This document shows positions 55,684 through 64,000 of a stretch of 64,000 nt of DNA, piece after piece. The DNA comes from Rhodosporidiobolus odoratus (lineage: Eukaryota > Basidiomycota > Microbotryomycetes > Sporidiobolales > Sporidiobolaceae), in NCBI GenBank assembly GCA_034387635.1, contig JAOANU010000029.1, forward strand, positions 62,001 through 126,000. Reading direction: 5' to 3'. Each line of letters starts with the position of its first letter. Positions within the stretch are counted from its first letter, which is position 1. The notes beneath the pieces were generated by a model. That model made no database searches and was not told the DNA's origin. It saw only the letters and a list, made by a program, of their open reading frames with translations. Both the position numbers and the translations under genes were made by a program.

Positions 55684-56106
55684 GTTGATAGTGGTGTGGA
55701 GTGGTGGTGGGTTGGTGGGTGTTTGGGTGTATGCGTGCAGGTGCAGTGGTGATCAGGAAGAGGAGCAAGAGAAGCGGGATCTTTAAAGGCTCGACGGACG
55801 AGCCCGAATGACGCCAATCTCCCTGCCACCCCCCCCCAGCCCCCGCGGCGATCCTTACGTATCATCAGAATTGCAATAGCCATCGGCCGTGGGACCAATC
55901 ACTCAACTGCAACCCTAACAAGCAGGATCTCGAGTTTGAGAAGGTCATCGCCTCTTGCAGATCGAGGTGGTTCCGATGGGAATGGTAAATTTTCTTGTTG
56001 CTACGCTTGGTGTCAACAGTGACCCTGCTCAACTCGACAAGCGAGGGTGAGCAAGCAGAGGGAAATGACAAAATACGCATCGATCCCCATAGCTGCCTGA
56101 CAACTA
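55684..56106. other. Promoter of the small acidic protein gene and 3' region of LRP1
   Basis: Holds a GTGGTGGGT-type low-complexity leader (on the plus strand about 55690-55750), a C10 run at 55829-55838 and otherwise no feature. Confidence 0.45.
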
Positions 56107-57275
56107 CTACTTGGCGCTCGTCACCTTCATTTTCAACTTCTTCTTCTTCTCCCCGCTGCCTTTCTTCCCTGCGTTCCCTCCAACTGGTGATTCAGCAGTC
56201 GCAGAAGCGTCGATGGCGTTGTTCGGGTCCGTCTGTGCTCGCCGGCGTTTTGAGCTACTGGACTGAGGGGTTGCGGTGGCGGGCGAAGAAGCGGAAGAAA
56301 CGGCGGTCGCTGATTTGGTGAACTTTGCCTTCTTGCTGGATGCGGCGGGAGTAGAAGGTTTGGGTTGGTCGTACCCTATGTAAGTGAGTAAAGGAATGTC
56401 AGCGCGCTCGGAAAGGGGAACGAAAGAGAGGAAAGGGACGCACCTGCAAAAGGATCAAACGCCGCCCTCTTCTTCTCTTCCTTGCCCGCCTTAGCCGAAG
56501 TCTCCTTCCCCTTTCCCTTGGCGTTCTCCTCTTCTGCACCCGCACTATCTCCCTCTTCGACCTCAATCTTTTCATCCTCACTTTCCTCTTCTTCGTCCTT
56601 GTCCTCCAGTAACCGATCGACTTCGGCGTCCTCGAAGCGGATATGGGTGCCCGACGGTCCGGCCTGCGCATCTTCGTCGCCCTCGCCCGGCGTGTAAGAA
56701 GGGTCGACCCTCGCTTTTCCCGAAGCAATGGCAGCGTTAATGAAACGGTTTGCGGCGGCTTTGTCGAGTTGCGGACGAGCTGCGAGAGAACCAGGGTAAG
56801 CTCGAGGAGTGTGCGGCGAGATATGAGTCGAAGAAGCACCTGTGACATGCTGCGCAGCTGGAGGTGCGCCTCCTTCTGCCTGCTTGAGTTTTCCGAAGTA
56901 GCTTTTGAGGCGTTCCTGCGAGCCCAGTACTGGTTAGTTCGAGCTGGCTCCTCGATGGTAGGCATCGACGTACTATCTCCTCCATGACTGGGTGTGTGCT
57001 AGGTTCGACTCCGGCGGTTTTGAGATAAACTGCTCGACGAAGAACGTCAGTCGAACCGCGTCAATGTCAATCAGAGAAAGGGAAGTACCCCAAATCAGAT
57101 CATGCACTACATAGCTAGCCAGCACCTGCATCCTCGCCTGCACCAAAGGCTCATTCTCACTCTGCTCGAGGAGTTGATCAAAGGGTTTCGAGAGAAGCGG
57201 TTCGAGGGCGGTTTCGAGGGCGATGAGCGAGGTAGACAGCTGAGAGAGTGTTCCGGTGGGATCTGTGTCACTCAT
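56107..57275 (-). CDS. LRP1: Exosome cofactor LRP1/RRP47 (C1D family)
   Basis: Exons 57275-57089, 57029-56974, 56915-56444 and 56375-56107 give 327 residues. The start is the ATG (MSDTDPTGTLSQL) that begins the SAS10/C1D domain: LEPLLSKPFDQLLEQSENEPLVQARMQ, SYVVHDLIW|VYLKTAGVEPSTHPVMEEI|ERLKSYFGKL. RPQLDKAAANRFINAAI is the conserved end of the domain. The remainder is acidic, then Lys-rich (KKKKLKMK), fitting an RNA-binding tail. C1D/Lrp1 partners with Rrp6 on the nuclear exosome for 3' maturation of 5.8S rRNA and snoRNAs. A stretch at 56824-56765 (GTGCTT to TCTCGCAG, 60 nt, stop-free) could be a retained intron; it is kept here as coding. Divergent from SF3B5, with 124 bp between start codons. 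Confidence 0.9.
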
Positions 57276-57399
57276 GTTACTTCTAGAGGTGTTCGAGGGC
57301 AGCACAAGGGTAACCAGATCAAGGCGGGAGACGAACAAGCTCTCGTCTCTACAGCTCGCCCTCTCGCGCCTCAATCAGCTGTCTAACCGCACGGGCAAC
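57276..57399. promoter_or_regulatory. Compact divergent promoter LRP1/SF3B5
   Basis: Only 124 bp lie between the opposing start codons of two conserved RNA-processing genes, so their core promoters must overlap. Confidence 0.6.
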
Positions 57400-58191
57400 A
57401 TGGTACGCTTCCTCTCTGACCACCCGGATTTGAGCGAGCCTGCGCTGACGCTGACTGTTTGATACTGTCCGCCATCTCATTTATTTCACCTTGTAATCGC
57501 TGGACTGGGATATACGCTGCGCTCCTGCAGTCAGAACTACGACACACGGCCAACACCCAGATTGCTCAGCTTCACGCGAGGTACACTGGTGAGTCTTCCT
57601 CGCCTCGTCCTGGAAGAGCGGATCTTGTTCTGCTCTGACTGAGACTACTCGCGCAATGGATGGTCACTCACTCTAGACGCCTTCACTAGGTACCGGTCAC
57701 GCTGATATCACCAAGTAGTAAGTCTCGCCGATGTGGTCCTTCTTTTCTTTTCTCGCCTACTTTGCCTCTGTCCCTACCGTCCGCTGGCGCACACGAGCGG
57801 TTCTACCCATACTAACGGCCTTGCGATTGCCGATGCTCCCTTCTTCCACCCACTTTGCCTTTGTCACCTCACCGTATTCGCGCCCTGCTTCCCGGTCGTT
57901 CTCCTCCTTCCCCATGCCCCCTTCTCGTCTTGCCCACAGCGAGTGGCTCACCAACCAACACCGCGACACGGCTACCTCGATTGTTGGACACCCCGCTCTC
58001 CTCCAGTATCTCTCGATTGCAGACGGCGAGTCAATCGCAAGGACTAAGTTCGAGCTGACAGAGGTGCGTCGAGTTGCCTTTGTTCAGTCCTTCGTTCTCA
58101 CCCGGGACGTCTCACTGATACTACTGTGCGCCTGTTCGCCCAGAGGATGCTTCAACCCTGCGGTCCGCCTCCAGAGAAGGAGGAAGACTAG
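57400..58191 (+). CDS. SF3B5: Splicing factor 3B subunit 5 (SF3b10/YSF3)
   Basis: Five exons (57400-57402, 57531-57588, 57690-57717, 57940-58063, 58144-58191) give 86 residues, the same length as animal SF3B5. Landmarks: AQLHARY|TGTGHADITKY|EWLTNQHRDT, a hydrophobic helix HPALLQYLSIADGES, and the end RMLQPCGPPPEKEED. It is a small structural subunit of the U2 snRNP SF3b complex, binding SF3B1/SF3B3 in branch-site recognition. The first coding exon is only the ATG, directly followed by the donor GTACGC; the next exon starts SELRHTANTQ. Four introns in a gene of 86 codons, one of 222 bp, make intron sequence the larger part of the gene. Confidence 0.95.
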
Positions 58192-59081
58192 ATTGAAGCC
58201 TTGAAGGGTCGCCTCAGCCATCTTGTTTGTCGGTACTGTCGCATTGTTGTAAACCCCTTGATCTACTTTAAAGACTCACGCCAACGCTTTCGAGGATCTC
58301 GCTCCGTTGCGTACCAAGCTTGCTGGGCTGCAGGTGAGCTATGGAGAAGTGGAGAGAAAGAAGAAAAGAAACGCTGCAACGTCTCCCGTTGCGGCGTGAT
58401 CTGCCGACTCCGTACCGAACGGACAGCCGGCACATGCTGGGCATTGGTATGCCCGCCTGCCAAAGTTGCCGTCAATGCGACTCAAGACAGCCTTAAGCAC
58501 CGCAGCATCGAGAAAAAGCCGCTAGCGTCTGTTGCTTCTCTCTGATCCGCATCTTGCGCTTCTTACATCTCCTTTTGTCACGACTCTTGGCGCAGCACCA
58601 CCACCCGCTTTCGCCAGAACCACCGCCGGCTTCCTCTGCACCCTCCTGGTGTCCCGACGCTGCCCCACCTCTGAACCCGCACCTGGAGACCCCGGAGAAT
58701 GCTGAGGAGGAGAAGTTCAAGTGGGGCAAGCGAGCGCACCTGACTTGATCAGCAGCCTGGGCTCACTCCGCCCGTTCGACGAGGACAGTGCACGCCGCCC
58801 CACCAAGAAGTACTTCATCTCATCCGCCTGCCGACTTCCCTCTTCTCCCCTGCATCGACACCTTGCACCGCCAAGAACCCATATCGACAAGTAACCAGGC
58901 TCGCCGCAGAACAAGCCTCGAACCCCGGTGAAAACGAAGTGAGACTCTCGCTTTCGAGGCCTCGACCTTTGAACTTTTTTTTTCTCCTTCCTATTGACTG
59001 ACCTCTCATCGCGTGCCCAGCTCTCGTCCTCTCTTCCTTCACTGCTATAAACTACACATACATTATCCTATACGTCACCGT
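58192..59081. other. 0.9 kb gap before the MFS gene
   Basis: Contains the SF3B5 3' region and the MFS promoter. A possible orphan exon at about 58594-58746 (after TTGGCGCAG) ends LETPENAEEEKFKWGKRAHLT, but no start or upstream exon could be joined. A T9 run occurs at 58975-58983. Confidence 0.4.
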
Positions 59082-61287
59082 ATGTCCTCTATTGAGCACG
59101 AGAAGCGCGACTCGCTTGCGCACGGAGATGAGGAGCTAGGAGGAGCGGCTGTACTCCGTTCGGATTCTGAGGTGGAGAAGGAGGGCGGCAACCTGTTGTT
59201 GCAGGTCGAAGATGCTGCTGCTGCAGGCTTGAAGACCGCTGCGGATGGCAAGGTGCGTTTCTCATCTACATCCAGCCCTTCCAACCCTTATCGCAGATTG
59301 TCGAGCTCACCAGTGCGGTTCTCCTCTAGACTGTGCTTGTCCCCCAGCCTTCTGACGACCCCCGGGATCCGCTCAACTGGCCGCAATGTGCGCTGGATAG
59401 GCTCTATCAAGTCATAGTTCATCCCTGCTGACGTTGCCTACTTCACCTCGCGCGCAGGGAAGAAGCACACTATCCTACTTATCGTTGCCCTCGCCGCGTT
59501 CGTAGGCGACTACCAGTCGGGCTCCGGTATCCCTCTCCTGTCAGCACAAGCCGAAGAATGGGGCATGACGCCGAACGAAGTCAACGAAGCCGGAAACCTC
59601 AACGTCCTCCTTCTGGGCCTCGGTGGTACGTCGGCCCTCGCCCGAGTGGCTAGCCGCCTTATTTCACTGAACCAAGTATGCTACGCTCTACAGGTCTCGT
59701 CTGGATTCCGCCTCTCTACTTCTGGGGTCGTTTGCCCGTTCTCTTCTGGACCCAAGTCTTCGGAACCGCCATGATCCTCGGCAGTGTTCTCTGCCATTCC
59801 TTCACCGCCTACTACGCCTTCCGCCCCCTTACCTCTCTCTTCTTGACTGCGGGCCAAACTATCGGGTTGACCTTTGTCAAGGACATGTTCTACTTCCATG
59901 AGCAGTACGCGCCTTTGCTCTTGCCCGTACCGTCAGCCCTGGCTCATATCCTTGTGCCTGCAGCGCTCGCAAGATCGGCATCTGGGTCTGCATCTTCCTC
60001 TGCTCGCCGTATTGCGGACCCTTCTTGTACGGACCTTCGAGTCTCCCCAGCTTCCGCAATTTGCTAACGGCAATCCTCCTACAGCGGCGGTTTCATGGTT
60101 AACGCCCTCGGTGACTGGCGCCCGGTGCTCTGGTGTGTCATCGTTTCCTCACCTCTCCCTTCCGCGCCCAAGTCCTGACCTCTCATTTTCTGCAGGCTCG
60201 TCTTCGCCGCTTCTTGCCTCGTTCTCGTTCTCATCTGCCTCTTCGGCGACGAGACGTGGTACGACCGCACCCTCACCGTTCAGCCTACTCGTCCAGGTGG
60301 CGTCTACGGCCGCGTCCTGAACCTTACCGGTGTAAGCGCCTTCAAGGAGCGCCAGTACAAGGCCAAGGTCTTCCCCTCGATCATGCGCCTTGTCGAGGTT
60401 TTCATCAAGCCCGTCTCCTGGGTCGTCTTCGTTATCTACGCTCTCTCGTTCATGTGTAAGCCTTTACGCTTGTTGTCACTCCCTCGATGCTCGAGCTGAC
60501 CCTTTTTCTCTACAGGGGCCGTCGGTATCAACATCACCTCGTCCATCCTCTTCGCCACTCCCAAGGAAGCAGGCGGCTACGGCTTCAACTTGAAGACCAT
60601 CTCCTTCTTGTACTTCACCCCGCTCGTCGCACTTATTATCGGCGAGATCATCGGTCACTTCCTTAACGACTATGTCGCAAACCGCTACATCAAGAAGCAC
60701 GCCGGTCTCTTCAAGCCCGAATGCCGTTTGCCCGTCTTCTTCGGCGCGGCTGTGCTCATGATTCCCGGATTGTGTATCGTCGGCGTCGCACTTCAGCGTC
60801 AATTGTCGGTTGCGGCTGTCATCGTGGGATGGGGCATGTATGGTGCGTGCTTCTCCGCTCAGCTTGTGCCTTCTCGACGGAATTCAGAACTGACTCTACC
60901 CTGATCGCGCGCAGTCGTCGGTGTCATGATCTCCTCCGTCGCCGTTACCGCCTTCCTCCTCGACTGTTTCCCGTCCGCCTCTGGCGAGGCCTCCAGCTTA
61001 ATCAATTTAGCCCGCACGATCAGTGGATTCGCTACTGGATACTTCAATGTACAATGGGGCATGAAGTCGGGTTACGACGTTTCGTTCGGCAGTGAGTCTC
61101 TCGTAAATGCCCCTTCTCACTCCGTCAGCGGTTCTCCGGCCTCTCTCGTCGCTGACTTGGGTATACCCCGTCCGCAGTTCAAGCCGCGATCGTTGGTTTT
61201 GCCACTCTCCTCGTCGCAGGTCTCATGATCTTCGGCGAGCGCATCCGAAAAGCCGGAGGTCCCCTCCACTTCTCTCAACATCACTAA
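59082..61287 (+). CDS. Major facilitator superfamily transporter
   Basis: Ten exons (59082-59252, 59330-59387, 59458-59625, 59694-59904, 59964-60026, 60085-60132, 60196-60455, 60516-60842, 60915-61091, 61178-61287) give 530 residues. A soluble acidic N-terminus ends DDPRDPLNWPQWKK, the usual entry into TM1 of fungal DHA1-type carriers. Hydrophobic segments follow in the 6+6 MFS pattern: HTILLIVALAAFVGDY, LNVLLLGLGGLVWIPPLYFWGR, GTAMILGSVLCHSF, IGIWVCIFLCSPYCGPFLGGF, VLWLVFAASCLVLVLICLFG; then FIKPVSWVVFVIYALSF, ISFLYFTPLVALIIGEIIG, LPVFFGAAVLMIPGLCIVGV, VVGVMISSVAVTAFLLDCF. The loop 2-3 motif is reduced to FWGRLPV. Substrate unknown; it is a plasma-membrane proton antiporter or facilitator by family inference. 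Confidence 0.9.
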
Positions 61288-61444
61288 GCCTCACCAGCAG
61301 GGGCTTAGTGCTCGACTAGCTCTCAACGAGCGCCTTTTCAACCAGGGTTTTCAATTCCAGCAACAGCATTTCTTTGAATCCATTCCGTCGCTTCACCGAA
61401 GCAGTAACCTCCTTTTGTCGTCAACACTACTACTATTACTATCG

Positions 61445-61493
61445 CATCTTCTCTTTCTCTCTTTCTCTTTCTCTTTCTCTTTCTCTTTCCCTC
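61445..61493. repeat. (TTTCTC)n microsatellite
   Basis: Six-base units TTTCTC repeated with minor interruption. Confidence 0.9.
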
Positions 61494-61680
61494 TAATCTA
61501 CCCTTACTTCGTTCATTGGCTTCGCCGGGTTTACATAGGTTTTTATCAGGAGCGGAAGGAATCTCTGTCTTTGGTTCGCAGTGGTTTCTATCGATCTATC
61601 TTTTTGAGTTTTGTTGTTGTGCCTGCTCTTCAACGGGGCGGCGATTCTGGGTACTGAAACTCAACGGTTCATGCCGACGT

Positions 61681-61711
61681 TCTATCTATCTATCTATCTA
61701 TCTATCTATCG
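61681..61711. repeat. (CTAT)n microsatellite
   Basis: CTAT repeated about seven times, just before ATCGTCTGCC. Confidence 0.9.
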
Positions 61712-61798
61712 TCTGCCTGTCAGTCTGCCGAGCTGTCGCGAGATTTGTGCGAGCGCGAGCATGAGCATCGATATAGGAAGCGTTTCTCGTAGGCTGAA

Positions 61799-62256
61799 AG
61801 CGCGGTACATTCCGAAAGGCGGTATGCTACAAGGGAGTACGGAATCGTGTATGCTCGTAGAGAGAAGAGGCGAGTAGGCTGTGAAGAAGCGGTGCAGTGG
61901 CTGAAGCCGGAGAAAACGCGGTGAAAAAGGGCAAGGAAGAGCGACCGGCGCCTGCTTGAACGCTACATGCTACAAGGGCTAACAGGAGAGAGCCTAGAGA
62001 GGCGGAAGAAAGGTCAGTGGTTTCCTCGAGGTCCCCCTACGTGGTGCGACGACGACGAGAAAAGCGATGCTGACCTGCTCATCCCCCTCCGCTCACCTCC
62101 CTTTTGTCCTCGACTAGCGAGGCTGCCTAGGTGGGATGTAACTACTCGAGAAGGCGCAAGAGCTGGACCCGCAGTCTTGCTTGGTCTTCCAGTCTGGAGA
62201 GAAAGTGCAAAAGGTGGTGAGGCTGATAGGGCAGGTGGGAAGGTGGAGCATGCGCG
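61799..62256 (-). repeat. Copy B of the unclassified ~470 bp dispersed repeat
   Basis: Reverse complement of 54066-54536, with the same order of shared blocks along the whole length and several indels. About 7.3 kb separates the copies. Neither copy overlaps a recognised gene. Confidence 0.75.
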
Positions 62257-62684
62257 CTGCAGCGGACAGGTCGATCAGTACGAGCAGCGTACGAGACTAT
62301 CGGAAGAGTAGTACTGACTTGGAGGCTGAGGACCAAAGTGTAGAGGTGGGAAAGCAAGAAAAGCCTAATTATTCCCCGTCACTCCCAGCTGAAAGCGGCT
62401 CGTCTTGCCGAGCCTGGCCCCTGTCATGGTGATCGTCCGAAGGGTGATGAAGCCCACCCTGGGAGGCGGTGTATGTGCGCAGCCCGCGACGGCTCGAAGC
62501 GTTGGAGAGGAGGCCAAAAAGCAGAAACTCCTTTCCTGGTGGCCGTTTTGCCGAGGAGGGAGGAGCGATGGATGCTGCGGGTTCTGAGCGACACGGCTAA
62601 AGCAAGAATTGAATGCGCACGGCGGCTTACCCGGACTCCAGCGAGAGAACCGGGTGAGGAAAGGGAAAGTGGATTTTGAGAAGG
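62257..62684. other. Intergenic, nothing recognised
   Basis: Short frames only between repeat copy B and the F-box-like relic. Confidence 0.4.
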
Positions 62685-63506
62685 TCATCGTGCGGCTTGC
62701 AACCTGTTATTGTCACGAGTCTCGGTAAGACTGGCCTCCTCATCTTCCCCACCCTCTTCAGAGCCCAGCAACTTAGGTCGACGTGCGAAATACCACCCAT
62801 CGCGTCCTCTTCCACCTCTGACCCTCTCCACCTCGCCGTCCTCATCGCTGACAAGGAACGACGTTGACGTTCCCTCCTTCCCTACCATTGCGTCGATGAG
62901 TGGATACCCCGGAAGCGGAAAAGTCACTCTGTCGAGGGTCATGGCTTGAATCATTTGCGGACTGGCGCTGAGGGAGTTTGAGAGCCGAAGTAGGAGGAAG
63001 ATGTGGAGTCGTAACTTCGGCAGTCCAAAAGACCAGGGTTCTTCGATGTAGCCAGTAAGGTAGTGTTTCGACAATGGCGAGATAACGCGCTATCTTCTCT
63101 GGAACGTCTCGCTGAAGACGTCGAGGCGGACAATTTTCAAGCGAGGAAAGGTGACAAGCTGACGGGAAACAGCGAGTGAGAAGATGGGGCCAGTGAAGCG
63201 CACGGAGCGGAGAATTTCCGTGTCGATGCGGCGGATAAGACGGTCAAGCTGATCTAACGCGTGCAGCTCGCTTCGGAAGTTGACAAGTAAGTGAGAGATG
63301 CGGATAATCGAGCCGCTTGTAGCTGTGGAGGGTGGGAGAGGGATTCGGGAATGGAAGAACAGGGCAAGGCGGAGGCTGTCGAGCAGAGAGAAGGAGGCAA
63401 CGGCATCGTAGAAAAGGTCAATGTCGAAGTCGAAACAATGGTCTGAGATGTGCATGGCGTTGAGTGTTTCTTCTTCAAGCGATAGTAAGAACATCACGGG
63501 TTGCAT
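62685..63506 (-). pseudogene. F-box/LRR-like 3' fragment with an in-frame stop
   Basis: The frame from 63506 (LSLLDSLRLALFFHSRIPLP, LVTFPRLKIVRLDVFSETF) has the leucine-rich style of the F-box-like family. It meets TAG at 63090-63092. Immediately after, the same frame stays open for 130 more codons, with PKLRLHIFLLLRLSNSL and a charged end DGWYFARRPKLLGSEEG that resembles the C-terminus of the gene at 12858. No F-box region is seen upstream. A truncated copy with a nonsense codon is the simplest reading; a missed short intron over the TAG is the alternative. Confidence 0.45.
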
Positions 63507-63576
63507 AGCCCCTCTATCCGGGATAAATCACAATAAGTTCCTGTACAGATCTTCCAGACCGATTATACCTTATACC

Positions 63577-64000
63577 TTATGCCCCTTCCCCTCCCCCTTC
63601 CTTCCCTTTCACCTCCGACGCCTTTCCTCCCCCTACCATCCTTTGTCTGACCCCCAACCGTCCTCCAACAAACAGGACTACAAGCGGTAACGCCAACGCG
63701 GTAAGCCCAGCAGCTATAGAAGCTATGATAGCCCAGGCTTTATGAATCGAGACGGCGGCCAGGATTTGACCGCCTATGATCGGACCCTGTACGTCGAAGA
63801 ACAAGGGAGGCGGCCAGTTGAAAGCGGTGAAGAAAGATTGGGGCGTTCCGAGGGCGATGAGGGGGGAAGATTGAGAAGGTCAGTCAAACTCATCTGCGAG
63901 GACATGGAGGAGGGGACATCCGGCTTACGACAAAGCTACCTATCGAGAAAGCGAGATTGAACATGCCGAAAACTTGAGCGGTATGAATCGAGGGGGTTTC
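63577..64000 (-). CDS. MFS transporter, C-terminal exons (continues beyond the window)
   Basis: Two exons are visible: from the window end to 63929 (ETPSIHTAQVFGMFNLAFSIGSFV) and 63786-63577 (GPIIGGQILAAVSIHKAWAII and so on). AQVFGMFNLAFSIGSFVGPIIGG is the characteristic TM11 loop of DHA1-type drug/amine antiporters. A final helix and a Lys/Gly-rich tail KGKEGGGEGA end the protein at a TAA. The intron is 142 bp with a GTAAGC donor and GTACAG acceptor. Substrate unknown. Confidence 0.82.

Larger units (their letters stand above)
61288..61798. other. Intergenic with two microsatellites
   Basis: Holds the MFS 3' region, a CTTT/CTCTTT pyrimidine tract at about 61445-61493 and a TATC tandem repeat at about 61681-61711 (seven to eight units). 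No gene recognised. Confidence 0.5.

Noticed and set aside
58594..58746. Small gene ending KFKWGKRAHLT
   Set aside because: Only one exon-like frame with an acceptor; no start or first exon could be linked, so it is mentioned only in the gap entry.

Overview
The window reads as nuclear DNA of a GC-rich basidiomycete fungus. Genes are dense and cut by many short introns (mostly 50-100 bp) with GTGCGT/GTACGT donors, CTGAC/CTAAC branch sites and C/TAG acceptors. Gene content and intron style fit Pucciniomycotina red yeasts or relatives (Rhodotorula/Sporobolomyces type); that placement is an inference. No rRNA, CRISPR or prokaryotic feature was seen. CDS coordinates below are genomic spans; exon junctions were chosen so that reading phase is kept and conserved protein motifs join across them.

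Layout: 1-5.0 kb is a gene-poor block with two diverged copies of a ~450 bp repeat and several intron-containing tRNA-like sequences. 5.0-16.9 kb holds a hypothetical gene, ESF2 (-), RAT1 (+), an F-box-like gene (+) and LSG1 (-). 16.9-20.4 kb is empty of recognisable genes. 20.4-28.5 kb holds SAD1/USP39 (-), UTP25 (+) sharing a 123 bp divergent promoter, and an aldo-keto reductase (-). 29.0-34.8 kb is a TEA1-type kelch/coiled-coil polarity gene (-). 36-44 kb holds an F-box-like fragment, an FGGY ribulokinase-type gene and a tandem pair of BTB-type genes, the first a fragment. 45.2-51.1 kb is RRP5 (+). 51.3-53.3 kb holds one F-box-like gene and one relic. 54-62.3 kb contains two inverted copies of an unclassified ~470 bp repeat, a small acidic protein, LRP1/C1D (-) and SF3B5 (+) on a 124 bp divergent promoter, and an MFS transporter. 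The end has an F-box-like relic and the C-terminal exons of a second MFS transporter running off the window.

Function: six genes act in ribosome or rRNA maturation (ESF2, RAT1, LSG1, UTP25, RRP5, LRP1) and two in the spliceosome (SAD1, SF3B5).

Most striking: three unrelated genes (RAT1, SAD1, RRP5) each carry one intron of about 390-420 bp, far longer than their other introns. The three share sequence starting at the splice donor, all lie in sense orientation, and contain 25 bp GGCGCC-type tandem units. This looks like a family of introner-like elements (intron-creating mobile DNA).
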